64,000 bases of DNA from an uncultured Eubacteriales bacterium (GTDB taxonomy: Bacteria > Bacillota > Clostridia > Christensenellales > Borkfalkiaceae), in NCBI GenBank assembly GCA_900540805.1, contig UQHL01000011.1, positions 1-64,000 on the forward strand, written 5' to 3'. The translations under genes and the position numbers were made by a program. Below, piece by piece: positions 61,419 through 64,000 of the stretch. The notes under the pieces were generated by a model that had not been told where the DNA came from, made no database searches, and worked only from the letters and a program-made list of their open reading frames with translations. Within the stretch, counting starts at the first letter, position 1; the number at the start of each line of letters is the position of its first letter.

Positions 61419-63959
61419 TCAACCCTCCACCAATTTATTTTCGAGCGTGATATACCAGGTTTTTCCGGCAGGGAGCCTGACGTAGTATTTTCCGTTCTTT
61501 AAGGACACCTCCGGCTCGGCTATCGTCTTGTTGACCTCGATCGAGTATATCCGATTGCCGTACTCGTAGGAACTCACTCCCGCATAGCTCATGTCCGAAG
61601 GCAGACAGCCGTCTATCCTGAGCCCCAAAAGCTCGGGCGTTATACCTACGATGTCCGTGACGAAGGTCATGGGCACCAGACCGCTCTCGGGAAACTCGCC
61701 GTTGATGCTCACCTGGTAAACCCCGAAGGAGGTTCTGGGATCGCGGCGGAGCTGGTCCTTATGAAACTCGTCCATAATGACGTTGAAGCGCTTCATCGCG
61801 TTGTCGCCCGAGATGCCCGTGCGCCCCGAAATATCGTAATAGGAAGTATAGAAAATAGTGCCGCCGTTCTGCATCTGCAAGCCGTACTCGCCCCACATGC
61901 CGGGAAGCACGTCGTTAAAGGAATGGCCGTTATACCACCAATAGTGCAGCCCGTCCTCCTCTATCGTCTCCACGGCGACCGTGTTCGAACGGGCGGAGAC
62001 CTTAAAGTTATAGATATCCGCGCCCTTGGAGGTATCGCCGTCTATCACGCGCTCGCCGTCCACCCACGAATAAATCTTTTCAAGCTGTCTCTCGTCCGCC
62101 AGCCCCGCGGAGGCCGCCATAAAGTTGACGAAGGTGAGGCCGAAGTCGAGCACGTCTCCCTTCTTGTTGATGGAGGTGATGTATCTTCCCTTCGTCCCGT
62201 CCCAGAAAGTTTCGTTAAACACCTTCTTCACCCTGGCGGCGACATCCGTATAATACGCGGCGTCCTCCGCATTGCCCAAATAATTTTCGATGTCTGACAT
62301 GGCGAGCACCGATTGATAGAAGAGCACGTTTTCATACGCGGAATTCCAGCCGAAGAAGTTTAGCGAATCCCAGTAGTTGGAGGACACGCCGTACACGGTG
62401 CCGTCGTTTCTCGGGTCGTAGATGGTCATCAGCCCCGATTCCCCGTTGAGCGTGGTGAGCATATAGCCCATCGCCTTGCGGAGTTTGTCTATCATCTTCT
62501 GCCCGCGGGCGTTGGCGGAATCGAGAAATCCCGCCGTGTTGTTGCCCGTCAGGAGATAGTCTCTCGAAGCGATGATGAGAGAAGAATTGTTGGTGTAGTG
62601 GTTCTGCTCGCCGAGGTGCTGGGGAGCGCTCTCCGTCGCCCAGATAAAGCCGTCGTCCCGCTTGTTGTCGTTATACTCGGAGGTATCTACCTTATACTCG
62701 CCGTCCGCCTCGTCGTAATACCAGCCGTCGCCGCCATAAACGGCGTTTTTGAGGGAATTGACGTGAATGTTGATGGCGTCGTCATAACCGCTCCAGTTGA
62801 GCTGCTGACCGTTCCACATCGTCCACTCCACGGAGGCCGTCATCGTCTGCCCCGAGCGGAAGGGCTCCACGTTGGTAGCGCCGCCGCGGAGGGAATTATA
62901 CATTCTCGGTTCCGTCTGCGCGAGGCCGAATATCGTCCACATGTTGCTCAAATCGGCGTTATAGTACCCGTCGTAGGAGGTATATAAAGGCATTTCGTCC
63001 TTGCCGTACACCCGCATTTCCGAGACGCTGAAATATTTGGCGCCCGAGCTCGCCACGGGATACATCAGCGATCTGACCCTGACGCCGTTTGCGGTTATCC
63101 CGTCGAGAGGCAATACCAGGGTTGCACCCTTCGGGTTGGGGAAGTTCATGATACAGGAATACTGTCCTTCCGAGTTGGGAAGCACGTAATAGTAATGGGG
63201 CAGCATATACCAATTTTCGCCGCCGTCCGTCGTGTACTCCACGGAAATGTTGGAGGGGAATACGGACAGGGAGGAGGGTATCTTGAGCTCCAGGGTGTCG
63301 AGGGTATAATACTTATCGAAAAGATAGCCGATATAATCGTCCGAAGCCACCGAGTCGGAGACCTTGCTCTCCCAGGCCGTGTCATTGTCGTTGTCCGCAA
63401 TGAGCTCCGCGCCCGTCGAAGCCGATTTGCTGCCCGAGGAAACGGGTTTAACCGACCTGATCATGCTTCCCGTATAGTCGGGGCCCTTCACCTCGAGGGT
63501 TTGGGGCGCCGTCCAGCCGTACAGCGTACCGAGCGCCAGATTGACGCCGCAGGCGCGTATCTGATAGGAGCCCGCCTTTTTATAGGTGTGATATACCTCG
63601 CCGAGCACTTTGTGCGCGTCGTCGTAAACGTAAGGGCCGTTGTAGCTCCATGTGCCGTCCCCCCAGTCCACCACGTAATAATTATAGTTTTCAAGCGCGG
63701 TGTCCATCATCACGTAAGCCGTGAGCTTCGCGCCCGTCACCGCGGACGAGGAAACGGGAATGACGAGGTTGACGTTGCTCCCTATCTTTCTCGGATTGGA
63801 GGACTCCTCATATACGATCTCTTTAAGGTCCGAACCGATAAAATCTCCGCCGCCCGAAGGGGAGGAGTCCCCCGCCCCCGAATTGCAGCTTTGAAGGGTC
63901 ACCGCCGCCAAAGAAGCGAACGCCAACGCTATCGCTTTCGCTTTCTTTTTATCAGCCAT
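61419..63959 (-). CDS. Lipoprotein six-hairpin glycosidase with PKD and F5/8C modules
   Basis: The 846-residue lipoprotein (lipobox LQSC, C25) is counted from the ATG at 63959, which has GGAGGAG upstream; a TTG start at 63980 would overlap that ribosome site. A PKD-like module (YYVVDWGDGTWSY, TYKKAGSYQIRACG) is followed by an F5/8C module and an (alpha/alpha)6 domain at about 350-790: SLNFFGWNSAYENVLFYQ, then FNETFWDGTKGRYITSI, then GLHYWWYNGHSFNDVLPGMW, as in GH63/GH78/GGH-like clans. A C-terminal beta domain ends TWYITLENKL. The catalytic acids cannot be fixed by eye. It is the first complete gene of locus 3 in the window; the promoter probably lies beyond the right edge. Confidence 0.82.
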   Translation of the reverse strand: MADKKKAKAIALAFASLAAVTLQSCNSGAGDSSPSGGGDFIGSDLKEIVYEESSNPRKIGSNVNLVIPVSSSAVTGAKLTAYVMMDTALENYNYYVVDWGDGTWSYNGPYVYDDAHKVLGEVYHTYKKAGSYQIRACGVNLALGTLYGWTAPQTLEVKGPDYTGSMIRSVKPVSSGSKSASTGAELIADNDNDTAWESKVSDSVASDDYIGYLFDKYYTLDTLELKIPSSLSVFPSNISVEYTTDGGENWYMLPHYYYVLPNSEGQYSCIMNFPNPKGATLVLPLDGITANGVRVRSLMYPVASSGAKYFSVSEMRVYGKDEMPLYTSYDGYYNADLSNMWTIFGLAQTEPRMYNSLRGGATNVEPFRSGQTMTASVEWTMWNGQQLNWSGYDDAINIHVNSLKNAVYGGDGWYYDEADGEYKVDTSEYNDNKRDDGFIWATESAPQHLGEQNHYTNNSSLIIASRDYLLTGNNTAGFLDSANARGQKMIDKLRKAMGYMLTTLNGESGLMTIYDPRNDGTVYGVSSNYWDSLNFFGWNSAYENVLFYQSVLAMSDIENYLGNAEDAAYYTDVAARVKKVFNETFWDGTKGRYITSINKKGDVLDFGLTFVNFMAASAGLADERQLEKIYSWVDGERVIDGDTSKGADIYNFKVSARSNTVAVETIEEDGLHYWWYNGHSFNDVLPGMWGEYGLQMQNGGTIFYTSYYDISGRTGISGDNAMKRFNVIMDEFHKDQLRRDPRTSFGVYQVSINGEFPESGLVPMTFVTDIVGITPELLGLRIDGCLPSDMSYAGVSSYEYGNRIYSIEVNKTIAEPEVSLKNGKYYVRLPAGKTWYITLENKLVEG

Positions 63960-64000
63960 TTTTTCTTCTCCTCCTTGCAACCGCTATGCACGCGGCGGCC

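Noticed and set aside
1..64000. LPXTG sortase substrates or a sortase gene
   Set aside because: No LPXTG-type motif precedes the C-terminal hydrophobic segments and no sortase-like TLxTC protein was seen in the window.
1..64000. CRISPR array, intact insertion sequence or prophage
   Set aside because: No spaced short repeats, transposase or integrase frame was found. The only dispersed repeat is the 57-bp pair.

Overview
This 64 kb window looks like a chromosomal segment of a Gram-positive, gut-type bacterium, most likely a Clostridia-class Bacillota of about 50% GC. The support is indirect: strong AGGAGG-type ribosome sites, TTGACA/TATAAT promoters with 16-18 bp spacers (often with an extended TGn -10), tRNA genes with encoded CCA, many lipobox lipoproteins, LplB/LplC-type sugar permeases and a Walker-FtsX ABC fusion. 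I cannot name the genus. No phage module, CRISPR array, rRNA operon, intact insertion sequence or origin is visible.

Left part (1-14 kb), mostly housekeeping. A tRNA-Arg gene carries a nearby second copy of its 5' half. It is followed by mnmA (tRNA thiolation), a SecB-like chaperone, an ABC transporter fusion, an OGG1-type DNA glycosylase, a stand-alone trpB with a Trp-codon leader peptide and attenuator, four tRNA genes (Gly, Val, Gly, Cys), an SRAP/HMCES-type protein, an FAD-Rieske oxidoreductase, a LacI regulator with its GH2 glycosidase, and tRNA-Leu.

Catabolic locus 1 (14.5-32.4 kb, minus strand) is one probable 18 kb operon behind the promoter at 32392-32420: two sugar permeases, a solute-binding lipoprotein, a surface protein with a C-terminal membrane segment, two related TIM-barrel glycosidase-like proteins, a modular lipoprotein, then GH36 alpha-galactosidase, GH29 alpha-fucosidase, an AraC regulator and GH38 alpha-mannosidase. 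The three exo-alpha-glycosidases have no signal peptides. The layout therefore suggests capture and import of Fuc/Gal/Man-decorated oligosaccharides, possibly host glycans, followed by cytoplasmic trimming. The import ATPase is not encoded here.

Catabolic locus 2 (33-49.9 kb) is a second minus-strand operon: two Gfo/Idh/MocA oxidoreductases, a xylose-isomerase-like TIM barrel, an LplB permease fused to an N-terminal LppM-like lipoprotein domain, LplC, a binding lipoprotein, a laminin-G-like surface protein, a glycerophosphodiesterase-like surface protein and a clan GH-A glycosidase lipoprotein. A divergent AraC regulator faces it. An extra Gfo/Idh gene lies downstream. An MgtC gene behind a terminator-bearing leader separates it from locus 3.

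Locus 3 (51.4-64 kb, minus strand, running off the right edge) encodes five large exported proteins: a glycosidase-like multidomain protein, a non-catalytic F5/8C-FIVAR scaffold, an X2/CBM-like lipoprotein, a small DUF1080/LamG-like secreted protein and a six-hairpin glycosidase lipoprotein.

The most striking unexplained pattern is a shared C-terminal tripartite tail: Gly-Cys-Gly-Ser, a hydrophobic segment, then a Lys/Arg cluster. It occurs on four large exported proteins from loci 2 and 3 that have ordinary signal peptides, and on none of the lipoproteins. It looks like a protein-sorting signal. Also notable are three paralogous TIM-barrel proteins sharing DEP and YDxYP motifs, the LppM-LplB fusion, and the trp and mgtC leaders.
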